A stretch of 64,000 nucleotides of DNA from Dipteris shenzhenensis. Lineage: Eukaryota; Polypodiophyta; Polypodiopsida; Gleicheniales. Made by a program: the position numbers and the translations under genes. The notes under the pieces are model-generated. The model was not told the origin of the DNA, searched no databases, and worked only from the letters and a program-made list of their open reading frames with translations. Shown one piece after another: positions 1 to 13,500 of the stretch (position 1 is the stretch's first letter; each line of letters starts with the position of its first letter). Location: NCBI GenBank assembly GCA_047967505.1, contig CM106538.1; one strand, given 5' to 3'.

Positions 1-205
1 GGATTAAAAAGTCCCATCAAGAATTGAGCCATACAATTAATTCCATCAATTGGATAAGCAGTAAAAAAATGGGAACATATAAGGAAAAAATGTTTGAGAC
101 ATCTAAGTCGAAAAATGTAACAACTAGAGTTTGCAAAAATTTTCACCAAAATTAAGAATTTTTAATAATATTGAGTTTGACAAACACAATATTGAAATAA
201 TTTTG
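1..205. repeat. Dispersed repeat, left inverted copy
   Basis: This AT-rich stretch is the reverse complement of 18869-19369. The match runs from 'gattaaaa...cccatcaa' through 'gagccatacaattaatt' to 'tgagtttgacaaacacaat'. The left copy lacks about 300 bases that are present in the right copy. The repeat starts at the window edge, so its true left end is not visible. No coding potential was seen. Confidence 0.75.
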
Positions 206-1553
206 TTGGTGGGGTGTCATCTTATGAGAGTTAAAATGTGCAAAAGTAGATAAGGTGTTTTTTTCTAATTTCAAATTGCAATGCTATTGTGTTGATGTGA
301 TTCTAGTGTTTATTATTTAATCCTCATTTAAACTTGGTACATAGAAATGTGATGTTACTTTACATAGGATTAAATTGATGTCTAATCTTGCAGATTTAGT
401 TGTTGCTTTGTTGGCTTGATTGTAATAATTTTGTGTTTCACCATATTCCAAAATTTTGAATTTGCTCTTAAGAGGGAAGTAGACTAGACAGATGAAATTA
501 ATTATGGATTTGTGTTGTTAACAAAAATTGGCTTTGTTTAGGAACATCTTTTGTCCACATATCCATACTATAGAAGTTGATGACAAATTTTAAATGTGCT
601 CTTGTAGATGTTGGGAATTTAAAATTAAAATCCAAAGCAACAATAATAACATCAAGCTATCCCTATGTCTAGCCTCATTAGTGGTGTAGCATCATCATTG
701 GATATCTATTCTACCTCTATACAAAAGGACTCTCTTAGAAGTTCAAGTGTTAAGCAAAGCCATAAAATATGAATGTCGTAAACTTCTCATCATCAGCACT
801 CAAGAAGTAAATCCTATTAATCCAACTATTGATGCAATATTAGGAGATAAAACCCCTTACCTTACAAGCACCATATGTTTAGGAAATCCAAGACCTTCTA
901 TTATAATGAAAGCTACGCATGTGTTGGTAAAAATCAGGAAGAAAATCATGCATGCATGAATAAAGAATGGGTTACTCATTTACGCATCCTTATGGATGAG
1001 GAAAATACATTGGAAGATAAAGTTATACAAACAATTATTTGCTAATCACTTGAAAGTGATACAAATTAACAACAATAGTCATCTAAAAGAACTAAGAAGT
1101 CATAAAAGCTTTGAGCTCATTCAAAACACCCAATCATTCAAACATTGTTTAGACACCCAAGTCAATTGAATGGAAATTATAGTTATTGCCATCAAAGAGG
1201 AGAGGCAACATGTAAACCAAATAGGGCCCCCAAATGACTTTTATTCACCTATTTGAGAGTAAACGGAAGCTGGTGAAAAGATGTAGTGAAAGGTGGGGGT
1301 GTTAAGGCTAATAAGTAGAAGTAATAAGGTTTGTTAAGGGAGGGGTCGCCATGTTACGATGCGAATCCGGTACGTGCCTGCATTCATTCTAAAAGTACTC
1401 TCTCAAGTTCCAAGTTCCAACCAGATGATGATGATGCTCGCCCTCGCTCACAGCTGCAATGGCTTGCTGTCCGCCGATTCAATTATATTGGCCTCTTTAA
1501 CATGCCTCTTTGCTGCATTTACCACTTGAGAATCTCGTGCCTCTCCCTTGCTT
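206..1553. other. Upstream flank and 5' region of gene 1
   Basis: No credible coding region was found: the short open frames have no recognisable motif. The base composition shifts from AT-rich to GC-richer after about 1330, as expected near a plant promoter or 5' UTR. An in-frame TGA at 1527-1529 precedes the chosen start codon of gene 1. I could not place a TATA box with confidence. Confidence 0.5.
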
Positions 1554-4500
1554 ATGGAGGCGCCTCGATCGCATTCCAAGCCAGTTGCTCACAGATCCCC
1601 CGATCATTGCCTCCAAGCTGCACAACAGCCCCATGACGCCCCGCGCCCTCAACTCCCCCCTCGACTGCATCCTCACAAGGTGTCGCGACAATGCGCAGAC
1701 GCCTCTCCTTGATCTGTAATCTTTTACGTGTGTTTACGTCTCTCTTAATTGTCAGCCAGATGTTTGATGGTTCTAAAGCCGAACCGTTTTTTTTCCAAAT
1801 TGCAGGATGTTGGAACATGCGGGCGCAATGGTAAGTGCAACCAACCATCACCGAGTTCATCACCTTTCGGCTGAATATCTATGTTTTTGATTTTCCGAGT
1901 ACTGATTGCAGATGACCGACGTGTTCTTCTGGCAATTACCGTGGAGATTGCGGACGGCCGCATGGAGTTGATTTCTTTGCGAGAGGGGGATTGTGCTGAA
2001 GAAGTTGCAACAAAATTTTGCAGAGATCATGCACTTCCGGATCGTTATGTAGCCCCTCTGACCGAGCATATTGTTAGCAACCTTAAAGACATCAGGTATG
2101 TAATCATTCGTGTTCAGTGAAATGTTTAGTAATTGACAGAAGTGACCGTACACAATCACTAAATGATTTTCTCGTGTTGTTTGGCCTATGCTCGATTTGG
2201 GACTTTCCAACGAAGTTTTAGCCGGATATCACCTCGTATAAACAAATTTTGTCGTGTCTGGCATGCCTCAACGATGGTTTTGTAGGGTATTGCATTCGAA
2301 GTGTCCTTGCAAGGAAATCAATGTTACGCATTGACCAGGCATTGTAGATTCGACCCTCTTTGAAAGGGTCGAGACCTTGCTGTGAAACATCATCGTGCTC
2401 TTGTCTTTTCTTACCCTGGAGACTGCTTCTTATTTAAGATTTTTCAGAAGCCACTTCATGTGCGTATCATTGACATTCGTCACGAGTCTTCCCTATGATA
2501 CCAAAGTGGATACAAAGCTGTGATGCCTGGATGAACTGAACTAGAAAGGAAATTCTCTGTTTCAAATGCCAGAAAGTCTTTGTTACTTTTGTCTTGGGGA
2601 CCAACACATGTGTTAATAGACCTAAAGTTTAGCCCTATGGGACAAGGATGTGCCTCGGAGGTAAACCTTTTGGTCTGAAAAAGCTTCTGCTGGGGGGGCT
2701 TCTCTATGTTTTTGCAGCAGCTTGGATGACACCACTGTCGGACAGGATGCTAATCCAGTGGTTAATGACGAGAGGCCTCAAAAGAACCTTGAGTCTGGTC
2801 ATGGGGAGATTTCACAATCCAGCATACCAGAAAGACACAATCAAAAACAGCCAATGTCTGAGAACATCCAACCAAAACTATGTGACCACAAATTATGCTC
2901 TCTCAGATCTTTGCTTGAACACGAAACACACAAAGTGAAAACAAGGAAACCAACAAGTCATCACGTGTTACCTTCCTTTACAAGTCTAGCAAAAGCTCAT
3001 AGGATCGAACCTATTTATGAAAAGAAAATGGAAGCACAAAGTTCCCCCCAACTTTCCCAAAAAGCGGTAAAAAATGCAAGGATGTTTAACTTTTATTTCG
3101 TAAAGCAGCAAGTTCAAGTTTATGCAAGATTCCCTTGAGGAATGTGGAAGAGCCTCCAGGCGTTTAAATAATAACTAGGGAACTTATAAAAATTGTTGAA
3201 TTCTTGAACAGAAGGCTGTCTACATGAGGCTTTACGTGGAGTTTTTAAGACACAAGCAGAGGATGGAGGAAGAAAAGAAAATGTGTTTTGAACAATACCA
3301 GGAGAGGCTAGAAAGGGATAGGCCTGCGTATACAAAAGTAAGCACAGCTCTGCTCCCTTCGTTGACAGTCTTTTTACGCAGGCATAGAGTCTGTCCATCC
3401 GTCACCTGGTCTTTACTTTTTCTATAACTGCCAGAGATTTGGTTTGACTCTTTATTTCACTCTTCTCGTGTCCCATTCGATTAAGGTTCTTTATAACTCA
3501 AAGTTATGGAATAAGAAATTGTTTGAGTGACATGACAGTTTTCTTATTTTGTCTTCTGCAACTAATGAACAATAAGGTGACTGCATGGTTTCACGGGTTA
3601 GCATGACAGAAAAGAACTTGCTGGAAAGAACTTGATCAGGGGATAATATAAATTGTATTAATTGAGTAAATGATTTTTTTTGGCTGTGTTTGGAATAGAT
3701 AGGAAGTTTTACCCTCAAGGTGACGGTTTTTGTCTCGTATTGAGGAGTGTCGAGATTTGAAGACAATGTACTTTGCTTGTCATCAAGCTGACGTAATCTT
3801 GACGTTTGCTAGAGGGCGCATGCTGATATGAAGACTATAGCCCTGACAGGAAAATTTGTTTTGTGAAATCATTATTTTCTCATTTTTAAAGAGTAATTGC
3901 TTCAATAGATCAAATATTGACTTGTAAGTAGTGAGCTTTCGAAGTTTAATCTTATACAGGCCTTAGCTTCAGCTAGGCACCTATGGGACCACCTATGGGA
4001 CTTAGGTACTGTTTCACCGTTTCATGTATAGGCCTCAGCCTGTCTGCACGCCTTTTGTTTGTACTTCCCAATTTCTTGGAAATTGTAAACAAGTGTTTAT
4101 TTTTCAGTAACTATGATCTACCAGGTCTGCAGGATAGCCATGCATATGTCCCTACTGTACTGCCCTCCTTGGCCTGCTCCACAGTAGCTCTGGATTGAAA
4201 GTCCCTGCATTTTCTTTATGCTCTACAGTCCATGCCCCTGATGCCGGTTCACTGCATTGAGGGCCCTATCTGCTTATTTCCAGTGGAAAAGTTGTGTTGA
4301 TCGTCAATTGACAGACTGAAGGTTCCAGTATTTTCCATTTTTTCAGTCTTGTAGTCCTTAGTGGCTCTCATGAAGGGCATTGTATCTACTGTCTGCCCCT
4401 CTTCATCTTGGTTGCAGGTGCTCCGTAAACATAGGGACAAGGTAACCTTGAAAGTAAACTTTGAAAAATTCAAAAAAGGCTTGGGTGATAGAATGGAAGG

Positions 4501-7500
4501 TTGCTGGCACTAGAGACATAATTAAATAAACAAATGGTTAGGAGACGTTAAAGGTTTATCGTGGCATGCAGAAAGGTTTAAATTTAAACCTGCAGTGTGA
4601 TTCTAGAAGGAACACAAAAACAAAGTGTGAGAGCAACAGTTGTTAACTCTTTGCTTATTCATGACATTTAGAGAACACGCAGAATCATGCTGATGAGAGG
4701 AAGAGCTGCGAAGCAATTCAAAAATTATGGTGAGCTTCTCTACCGGGAGGGTTTAAGCAAGGATGCCGAAAAGAAGAAGCTTGCCGAGAAGAAACAACTA
4801 GATGACGAGTCTCTTGAATTGAAAGAAGTCACTGCAAAACCTATAATAAGGTATCTCAAAAGTGATCTACTTCTCAGAAGAAAACTGGTTGTCAGATAGA
4901 CAAAATGATGGGGAGTCTAATTATTTGCATGTTGTGTATACCTATAGACACAAAGGCTTTTGTGAATGTCGAAGAATGCGTATGTATTAATGGTGAAGGC
5001 ATATTTGGAATGATTATGGATTCATCTGGCTATTTTTTTCCAGACCTTGTAATATTTGCGCCTATGCTTGAAATTGCAGAGTCGATTACAGTTACTTCCT
5101 TTCTCGTTTAACTATTGTGTTTTTCTAAATATCACTAATATTCTGAAAAGGTTGACAGTCTATTCATGCTTTTGTGAGTGAAGCAAGTTGGCAAAGCGGT
5201 TGAAAAGGCCTGATCAGAAATTTTGGGAGAGGCTTTCAACTGACACTACCAAGTTTCATCTTCGAGAGTTGCAGCATGAGGTAATTGCTTGATTGTGGAC
5301 ATAGTTGGTCTGTTTGAGATTGAGGAACGGTCCCTAAAAGATTTGGCAGTTCTTGTGAACTTTAATACAGTCCATTTGTTTGCAGTCTTTAGAGACAAAG
5401 CTCATGGAGTGCACTTTCAGACCTCGGATTAATAGAGCATCATATGGGGATCAGGACGCATCTGAAAATGCCAATCGTTTCGACCAATTGTTTTGGGATG
5501 CTGAAAACCGTCGGCGTCGACAAGCTGAATACATGCAATGGTATCCTGAAGGGTAAGAAAGGACAATTCAGAGGTTCTCTATAGCAAATGAGATCCTTTT
5601 AGTTTCTGACCCTTTTTTCCATGTTGCAACACCCCTCAGATTGTTTTTGATTGCACACTGTGCTGATATGTGAGTCTCTGTTTCTGTGATGAGTGTATGG
5701 GGGCAGCATGTGGTTCTAGTATTGGAGCAATTTCAGTCTTAAGGGTTCTTGAGGCTAATGAGGATACCAAATATAATCAGGTGTGCCAGGTGCTATGAGA
5801 TTCATACTCCAAAGTCAAAGTTCTAGTTGGCCATTTATTGATCATAATTAATGAGTTCTTCATTTATTTAATTATGTTCAAAAAGTTACATTTATTTGGT
5901 CAAAGTATTGACTTGGGTCAGAGATACTTAACCTCGGTTAAGTAAGCCTAACCCCAATTAGGAAGACTTGGCTTCCGGCCAAGATGGTTAACCATGGTTA
6001 ACCAAAGAACCAAAGCGTTGACTTTGGTCAGAGAGTGTTGACTTCGGTCAACAAGACTTGGCTTATGACGAGACAGTTAACTTCGGTTAACCAAGATGTG
6101 CCAACCTCGGTTGGAAGACTTGGCCATAATTAAGGCGCTTCAACTGATGGTCAAGCCCCTTAATTACGACCAAGCGGGTTGACCTCGGTCGACCAAAGAA
6201 TTGGTTTTATGTTATGTGCATATGTTTGCTTGGTGGGGACGCCCATAGTGACTAGGATTAGTCCATAGATTATTATTTGCATGCAAAGCGCTAACCATTA
6301 ATGGGTGCCATGGTTGTGCGCTTTAGTGAATGGTTGTAGGTACTAAGAGGGATTGAAGACCCAAACAATATGGAGCTGAGCGAGCGATTAGGAGATCACT
6401 CGAGTGACCAAGTGTTTCGAAGACTCAAGATTTGCCCTTAGGTGGCATGTAATTGGGAAAGTAGATTAAAATTTGACACTTGGCATGTTGCCAAAAAGAA
6501 TGAGCCTGAGAGCTCTTTTGATTCTTCATGTTTTGGAATTCTAGTAAAAGCAGCTCTATGCAGAACTCATGTACTCTCAATTTTCTGAAGTAATAAAGAC
6601 CTTCCGGGAGTCCAGCCTGACGATTGTCCTGGGCCCTAATGTGAGCACAGCGAGAAAGAGAGAGAGGGAGATTGTTTCAATGAAAAAGGAAAGAGAGTTG
6701 TAAGTAAAGTGCAGCAAAAGAATGTAGCAGAGGGTTGCATTGGTATCAGAGCCAGCCCTCTCAAACTTCCATGGTGGGAGCGATCAAAGCTAGAAAGAAT
6801 TGTCAAAGCAATGCGTGGATTGATGGAGAGCTCCGACAGAACAGGGTTGTTGCATGATACTATGCCTAAGGCCCGGTGATGTGGACGGAGCGCTGCCTGT
6901 CAGTGTTGACAGAGTTGATGGCCCGACTGAATCGTGCGTCAGACGGGGGAATGGGCGTCGGTGGTCTTCACGTAGGCGTGCCCGACATACAATGCATGTT
7001 AAGCCGGGGGGTCTCCAAGCGGCGTGACATCGAGCTAATGTCCTGAGCAGACGACTGCGTGACGTGACTGACGGAGAGCTAGCGGGATGCAGACCATCTA
7101 CGCCGGAGCGGAGTATTACTCTAGCGACAAAGAGAAATTGCATGGGAGTAGAGCGATGCTGCCGTTCAAGGCTTGTGCCGACACATCTAGTGATAGATGA
7201 TCGCCATCCACCCCCTTGTGTTTTTCGACGGAAGGATTCCGACGCGACTAGGCGAAGGCTTGGACGGAAATTCATTCCGTCTGATTTCGGTAAGGATGCA
7301 GGTAACTAGCTTGGCTACCTAGGTGACACGTGGAGGGTGACTTGGCAGTGCGGGAGCAAGAAGCTGACGTGGCAGACACGTGGATGCTGATGTGGTACTG
7401 CTAGCTAGACAGTTGACATGGCAGTTGCCAGACCGGTGGTTAGTTTAGCCCTGGTCAGTTAACTCTGGTTAGAGAATCTGGTCAGAGGACAGCCTAACCA

Positions 7501-10500
7501 GACTATCTAACTAGACTAGACTGGTCCAGTTAACCAGTTTGGTTCCTAGTTACAGACCAACTAGTCTGTCCATCCAAGTAGACGAGAGCTCAGTTGGTGT
7601 GGTTAGTGTAAACAGACAGTTACCTATCTAGTTACTAGAAAAAAAAAGAGAGTTGCATAGACAGTTTTGGCCATCAGTTTCCACCTATGTGTCAGTTATT
7701 TTCCTGTCAGAAAATCAGCAGAAAACACAGAAAATCAGAGATTTGTACAAGTAAAGAGATGCATGCCTTTGTGGTCAGAAAAAGGGGAAAACAGATGCAT
7801 TTTAAGTGCTTTAGCCAGCAAAAGGGCAACACATCATTTGATGCTCAAGTAGCCTTGTGGACTATGCCTTGAGGTGACAGCCTATTACTGGCACAAGTTG
7901 TGAATGCAATACGCCTCTTGTTGAGGTATTTTCTCCTTGAAAGCAAAGGCTGAGTGCATCAGCTACATACACAGTGTGTGTGAGTTTGCAAGTCTCAGAT
8001 AAGTTGCAGTGATGGCTTCGCAGCAGGATGCCATACCCTCCCATGAGGAGAGTGCTAGGAATGATCAAACTATGCAAGAGCAGAGTCAAAAGACTGAGGC
8101 AAGTTATAGACATTACTGGTTAAGCTCATTGAGGCCAGAAGGGATCCATTATTTCGCAGGCTCGTAAATCCTCATACAGAGGAAGAGCAGCAGAGAACTT
8201 CTTTTGCGGCAATCCAGAGGGCCTGACAGCCAAAAAGAGATCCTTGGACGTAGTTCCTATTCTTCTTGTAGATGATGTTTATAGGAAGAGCAAGAAACCT
8301 TGAAAGGAGGACAACAAAAAGTGAAAAGTAGGTAGTCAAGAAGGGAGTACACCTTCCAAGAAGAAAAAGGCTAAGCACCATCATAGCTCTTCAAGTTCCT
8401 CTTCTTCTTCTAGCTCTACCTCTTCATCCTTATCATCGTCTTCTTCTTCTAGATCATCAAAGCCAAAGCATAAGAAGACGAAGAAGTCTGGCAAGAGAGC
8501 AAAGACCAAAGAGTTCAAAGAAGGTGGGAAGTCTGTTAGGTTTGCAACTTTTAATGGCCAGACAGAAAAAGCCGTGCAGTTCATTAGACAATTTGATGTA
8601 GCTTTTGGCAGGGAGAGATTTTCAAAGTCTTCGAAGCTGCGCATGGTTAGTTCACACCTGATAGCCACGGCTAGTGCATGGTGGAGCGCACAGACTACAG
8701 CTGGCACTGCTCCAAGAAAGTGGAAGGGCTTCAAGAAAGCCTTCTACAAATAGTTTATGCCCACGCAGTTCAAAGACCATGTCCTTGTCACCTAGGACAG
8801 CTTGCATATGGATACAGGAGATACTGTAGAGACCTACAACCAGAAATTTTGGGATGCATTTTTGCAAATCACTCCCTTCAAGAAGGTCTCAAAGAAGAAC
8901 TAGGTAAGAAAGTACAGGTTTGGTCTCACGCCAAAGATTCAGGCTGTGGTTAGTACCCAGCAACTTAAGGGCATACAAGATATAATGCACACAGCCATTG
9001 TGGTGAGTTTAATGAATATGCAAGATCCCACCATTGTGCCTTGTCTTTATGCCGGGACAGCAAACAAGAAAAAGACAAGCCACACCTCAGACAGAGTTTC
9101 CCAAGGCTCAAAAGAGGGAATTTCAGCTTCAGGAGCCTAGGAAAAACCAAGTACCAAAAGCCTTAAAGGGAAAACCCCAGTTTTCCCCTGAGCAGATAGC
9201 CATATTTCGCAAAGAGGGGAAGTGCTTCAGGTGTCGGAAGAAAGGACATGTGGCTGCCGAGTGCTCCGAGAAATCTTCGGGTTCTAGGGAGTAGAGAAAG
9301 CCACTAGGACAGCAAAAGCCAATGGCAGGAGGAGTTCCGGACATTTTGGGCCGAGTGATAGACCCAGAGGAAAGAGAGTTGCTACTATCTTGGGGCAGGA
9401 TCAGCAGAGATCAGCAGGCGTTGATTTTGTTTGATCCCGGGGCTACATTTAATTTTATTTAAGTGGATTTAGCCCTAAGGATGGGGATAAAGACGGAGGA
9501 GTTGGGCAGGGCTTTGCATGGCTTACCACAACTTTTGAGGTTGACATCATGACTGCCTGGCAGGAACTGAATTTAAACAACTGTTGAGATCTTGAGGAGT
9601 ACAATGGTAAATTTTGGGCGGCAACAAGCTTGTAAGCTCCTATCGGCATGTTCCTTTTCTCTGAGCAGGTAGAGAAGTATTGATGTGGCCTACCAAAGGA
9701 ACTTAGAGACTACTGTACGAAGACAAAGGTTTCGAACATGTCTCAATTGATTGAGAATGCTAGTACATCGTATGCCTTGATGCAGGGAAAGACTTCTAGA
9801 TTCAAGGGTGGTCAGAAGTACGAAGTCAAGAAGGACAGCACAGAGTAGAAGTTTGGGTCTCGTCCTTTCAGGATAGAGAAGAAGGCCAATCGCCAGAAAG
9901 TTGTGTTTGTTTTGCAGGGCAGCGGCAAAAGAATAAAAAGGCGGCTGTTTATTTATATCGGGAAGAGTTGAAGTCTTTTTATGAGGAAAAGAAGTGTTTT
10001 AAATGCAAGGAACGGGGACACATATCCAGGGATTGTCCAAAGTGGAAAGAGGAGAAGGCTGATATAGATAAGAGTGATCAAAAGGGAAAGAAATTGAGGA
10101 CCATGGCCGGTTTGGTGCCAGATGTAAAGTGAACAGTCCCAGGGTGAAGAAACAGAGTTATGCAGGGCTTAGGGTAAGATTTGGGATCAAACAGCCCTCA
10201 TCTTCTTTGATCTTGGCGCAAAGGCCAATTTTAACTCTCCAGATATTGCAGCTAGATTGGGGATCCGTGCAAAGGAGATGGGGCCGAGTTATGAAGACGG
10301 CATGGCAAATCTAGAGTTTAGCACTCTTGTCACTCCCATTATAGGGAAGCTTCGCTTGCTTATTCAGTCTTTGGTGGACAGCGAAGACTTCTATACCATC
10401 CTCTCTCCGGTTGTGATGTTTTGCTGGGTATTCCATGGATGCATCGCTTGGATGTAGTGATAGAAGCTAAAAAGAGAAAAATTACAGTTTTCCATAAAGG

Positions 10501-13500
10501 GAGACCCATGTAATTGATGTAAAATTGAAAGGGGAATCTGTCCCAGTTGTAACGGCTTTTGCCATTAATTCCATAATGAAAAGTCATATTTCAGCGTACA
10601 TGGTTTTTGCTAAGGGGATTCCTCTAGTGAATGAAGAGCATACTGTTTTTCAAATGGATAGACAAAGAGCTGTCTTTTTAAATCAGTTTTCAGATTGTTT
10701 TTCAAATGAATTGCCTGGTGAGCTTCTGCCAGAAACGCCAGAAGACCATGGGATTGATATTGTGGCTGGCAGTAGTTTGCCTAATAAACCACCCTACAGG
10801 GTCAGTGCGGTGTAGCAGGAGGAGATAATGAGTCAAGTTAATGAACTTTTGGAAAAGGGGCTGATTCAGCCAAGTTCGTCACCTTATTGTTTTGCAATCC
10901 TGTTGGTGCATTTATTGTTCCTTAGTCTTGTTGGTGTAGATGAAAGATGGTTCCTGCCGTATGTGTATCGATTATCATGCCTTGAACAAGATCATTATTA
11001 AGAATCGCTTCCCGATACCTAGGATAGAATGATATTTTGGATAGGTTGAAGGGTAGAGCTTTATTCACCCACATTAATTTAAAGAGTGGGTATCCCTAGG
11101 TTCGCATCCGTCCAGAAGATGTACATAAGATGGCGTTCAGGACGTCTTTTGGGTTGTATCAGTTCTTGGTTATGTCTTTCAGACTCACTAATGCTCCTGC
11201 GACATTCAATCGCATGATGGACAGGATCTTTCGAAATCATAGAGCCTTTGTTGGTACATTCTTTGATGACATGATTGTGTTTTCGAAAGATGAAGAGGAG
11301 CATCGGGAGTATCTGGCAATTGTGTTTGCAGAGTTGAGGAAACAAAGGCTGTTTATTAACCCCAAGAAGAGTGAGTTTGTCATGGCTGAAATTCATTTTT
11401 TGGGGCATATTGTTTCCAAGGATGGGGTTCGGATGGATCTGGCTAAAGTGGAAGCAATAAAGAGTTGGCCACAACTGCGGAACTTGCATGAAGTTCGCAG
11501 TTTCTTGGGTTTGTGTTCATACTACCGCCGCTTTATCCATCATTTTGCAGATATTGTAGCTCCTATGCATGCATTGTCAAAGAAAGACAGAGAGTTCCTG
11601 TGGACAAAAGAGGTGAATGACTGTTTTGAGGAGCTGAAATAGAAGCTCATAACACCAGTGCTGATTTTGCCTGATTTGCGGAAATCCTTTCATGTGCATG
11701 CGGATGAAAGGATGGTAAGAGCTGTTCTGACACATGATGGGTACCCTGTAGTCTATGAGAGTCGCATATTACAACCAGCTGAAAAGCATTTACAGATTTA
11801 TGAGAAGGAGATGTTGGCTGTATTTCATGCCTTGTCCTTTTCCTGGGAGCCGATTTTACGGTACAGACGGATCATCAATCCTTGCATTACTTTTTGACGA
11901 TATCCAAGCTGTCCGAGAAGCACATGAGGTGGGCAAACTTCTTGTCTATGTTTCATTTTCAGATTGTACATGTTGAAGGCAAGAGGAATGCGGTTGTAGA
12001 TGCCTTGTCTCGAAAGCCACAAGTTTCAGTTGTGACAATTGCCTATCATAATGAGCTTGATGTCATGAAGGATCGGTATTCAGATGATAAGTAATTTGCT
12101 AGAATTGATGATCAGCTTGTGAATGGGCAGAGACATGAGCATTATGTGTTATGTGATGATGCATGTCAGGCTGTGTGTCACTAAGCAGTTGAGGCAGAAA
12201 GACATGAGTGAATGTCATGATCCACCGTATGTAGGACATCGTGGTATTGATGCTACAGTTAAGGCGGTAGAGCATTTCTTTTATTGGCCTACGCTGTGTC
12301 GTGATGTTGAAGAATATGTTCGTACATGCACGACCTGTCCGAAGGTGAAGTATGATCGTCGGAAGACTCCTGGATTGCTACATCCTTTGCCCATCCTAGA
12401 TGGACCGTGGGAAAGCATAGCCATGGACTTCATTTTTTATTTACCCAGGTTCCCTACAAGTAATGATGGAGTATGGACGATCATTGATCGATTTAGCAAG
12501 CAAGCATATTTCATTCATGTAGGAAAGAAGATTGGGGCATATCATATGGTGAAGTTGTTTATGCATAATATTTTTAAGTATCATGGCATGCCTAAGTCTA
12601 TCATGAGTGATAGAGACCCTCACACAACCAGCTTGTTTTGGTGGGGAATTTCTAAGAATATGGGTACTAGTTTTTAGTTTTCTTTTGCTTTTCATCCGCA
12701 GACAGATGGGCAATCGGAGGAGGCTAATTCCACAGCATTGGATTTGCTTAAATGCTATGTTTCAGCACAGTGGGAGAAATTTCTACTGTTGGTTGTATAT
12801 AATAACATGGTACATTCTTCTATAGGTAAGGCTCCATTTGAGATAGTGGAAGGCAGCCGTAAGATTCCACCCATCTTGCAGATAAAAGATTAGGCTTTTG
12901 AGGCTTGTAAGTTTGTGGAAAGCTTGGATATAGCTTATCAGAAAGTAAAGCAAGCACTTCAGCGGTCACAGGATAAGCAAACGAGGGCAACTGACAAACA
13001 CCATCTTGAAGTTGATCTTTAGAACAACAAAAAATCTCTTACAAAGGTATATTGATATTAAAGAAGGTGATTATGTCTTGCCGCATTTTTAGAAGGTCAA
13101 GCTGAAAAGTACAAGGGGTTGTACTCGGCTTTTTCCTTAGTTGAGTATGAGGTATTATGGGCCTTTTAAGGTAACTAAGAAGATTAATGATGTATCATTC
13201 CGGTTGTAGTTGCCTGACATTGGAGGATTCACAATGCTTTCCATGCGAGTCTTCTCAAGGATTTTCAAGGTGATGTGCCTGAGGATCTGCCTTGGGAGAT
13301 GCAGCATGTTGAGACCACTAGTTGGTCCAGAAAAAAATTAATGAGTATGCAAAATCGAGCATTAACTTCTAACAATGCTTCAAATTATTCTCTATGTTAA
13401 GGATAATGGCTAGAAGTTTTTTTGGGATGAGATCTAGGTTGGCCATGCTTTAACTCCTACATAGAATGGGCTTTGAGGTTTAAAGCCTCAAATGCAGAAT

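Larger units (their letters stand above)
5779..13330 (+). mobile_element. Ty3/gypsy LTR retrotransposon, decayed, inside intron 8
   Basis: Order: LTR-like region, primer-binding site, long leader, gag, zinc knuckle, protease, second gag end with zinc knuckle, second protease, reverse transcriptase, RNase H, integrase. Protease before RT and integrase last is the Ty3/gypsy order. Stop codons and frameshifts make it non-functional. I found no 3' LTR matching the 5' region between the integrase and the exon at 14876, so the 3' end is lost or diverged. The 5' limit of the LTR is approximate. Confidence 0.85.

Noticed and set aside
1331-1636. A separate 101-residue protein upstream in another frame
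   Set aside because: It overlaps exon 1 of gene 1 in a different frame, has no motif and does not splice into the conserved domain.
6741-7870. Additional genes in the gypsy leader
   Set aside because: Open frames are short, lack motifs and lie between primer-binding site and gag.
8391-8455. A simple (TCT)n microsatellite
   Set aside because: The tract is in frame with the gag region and encodes a serine-rich stretch, so it is part of the gag remnant.
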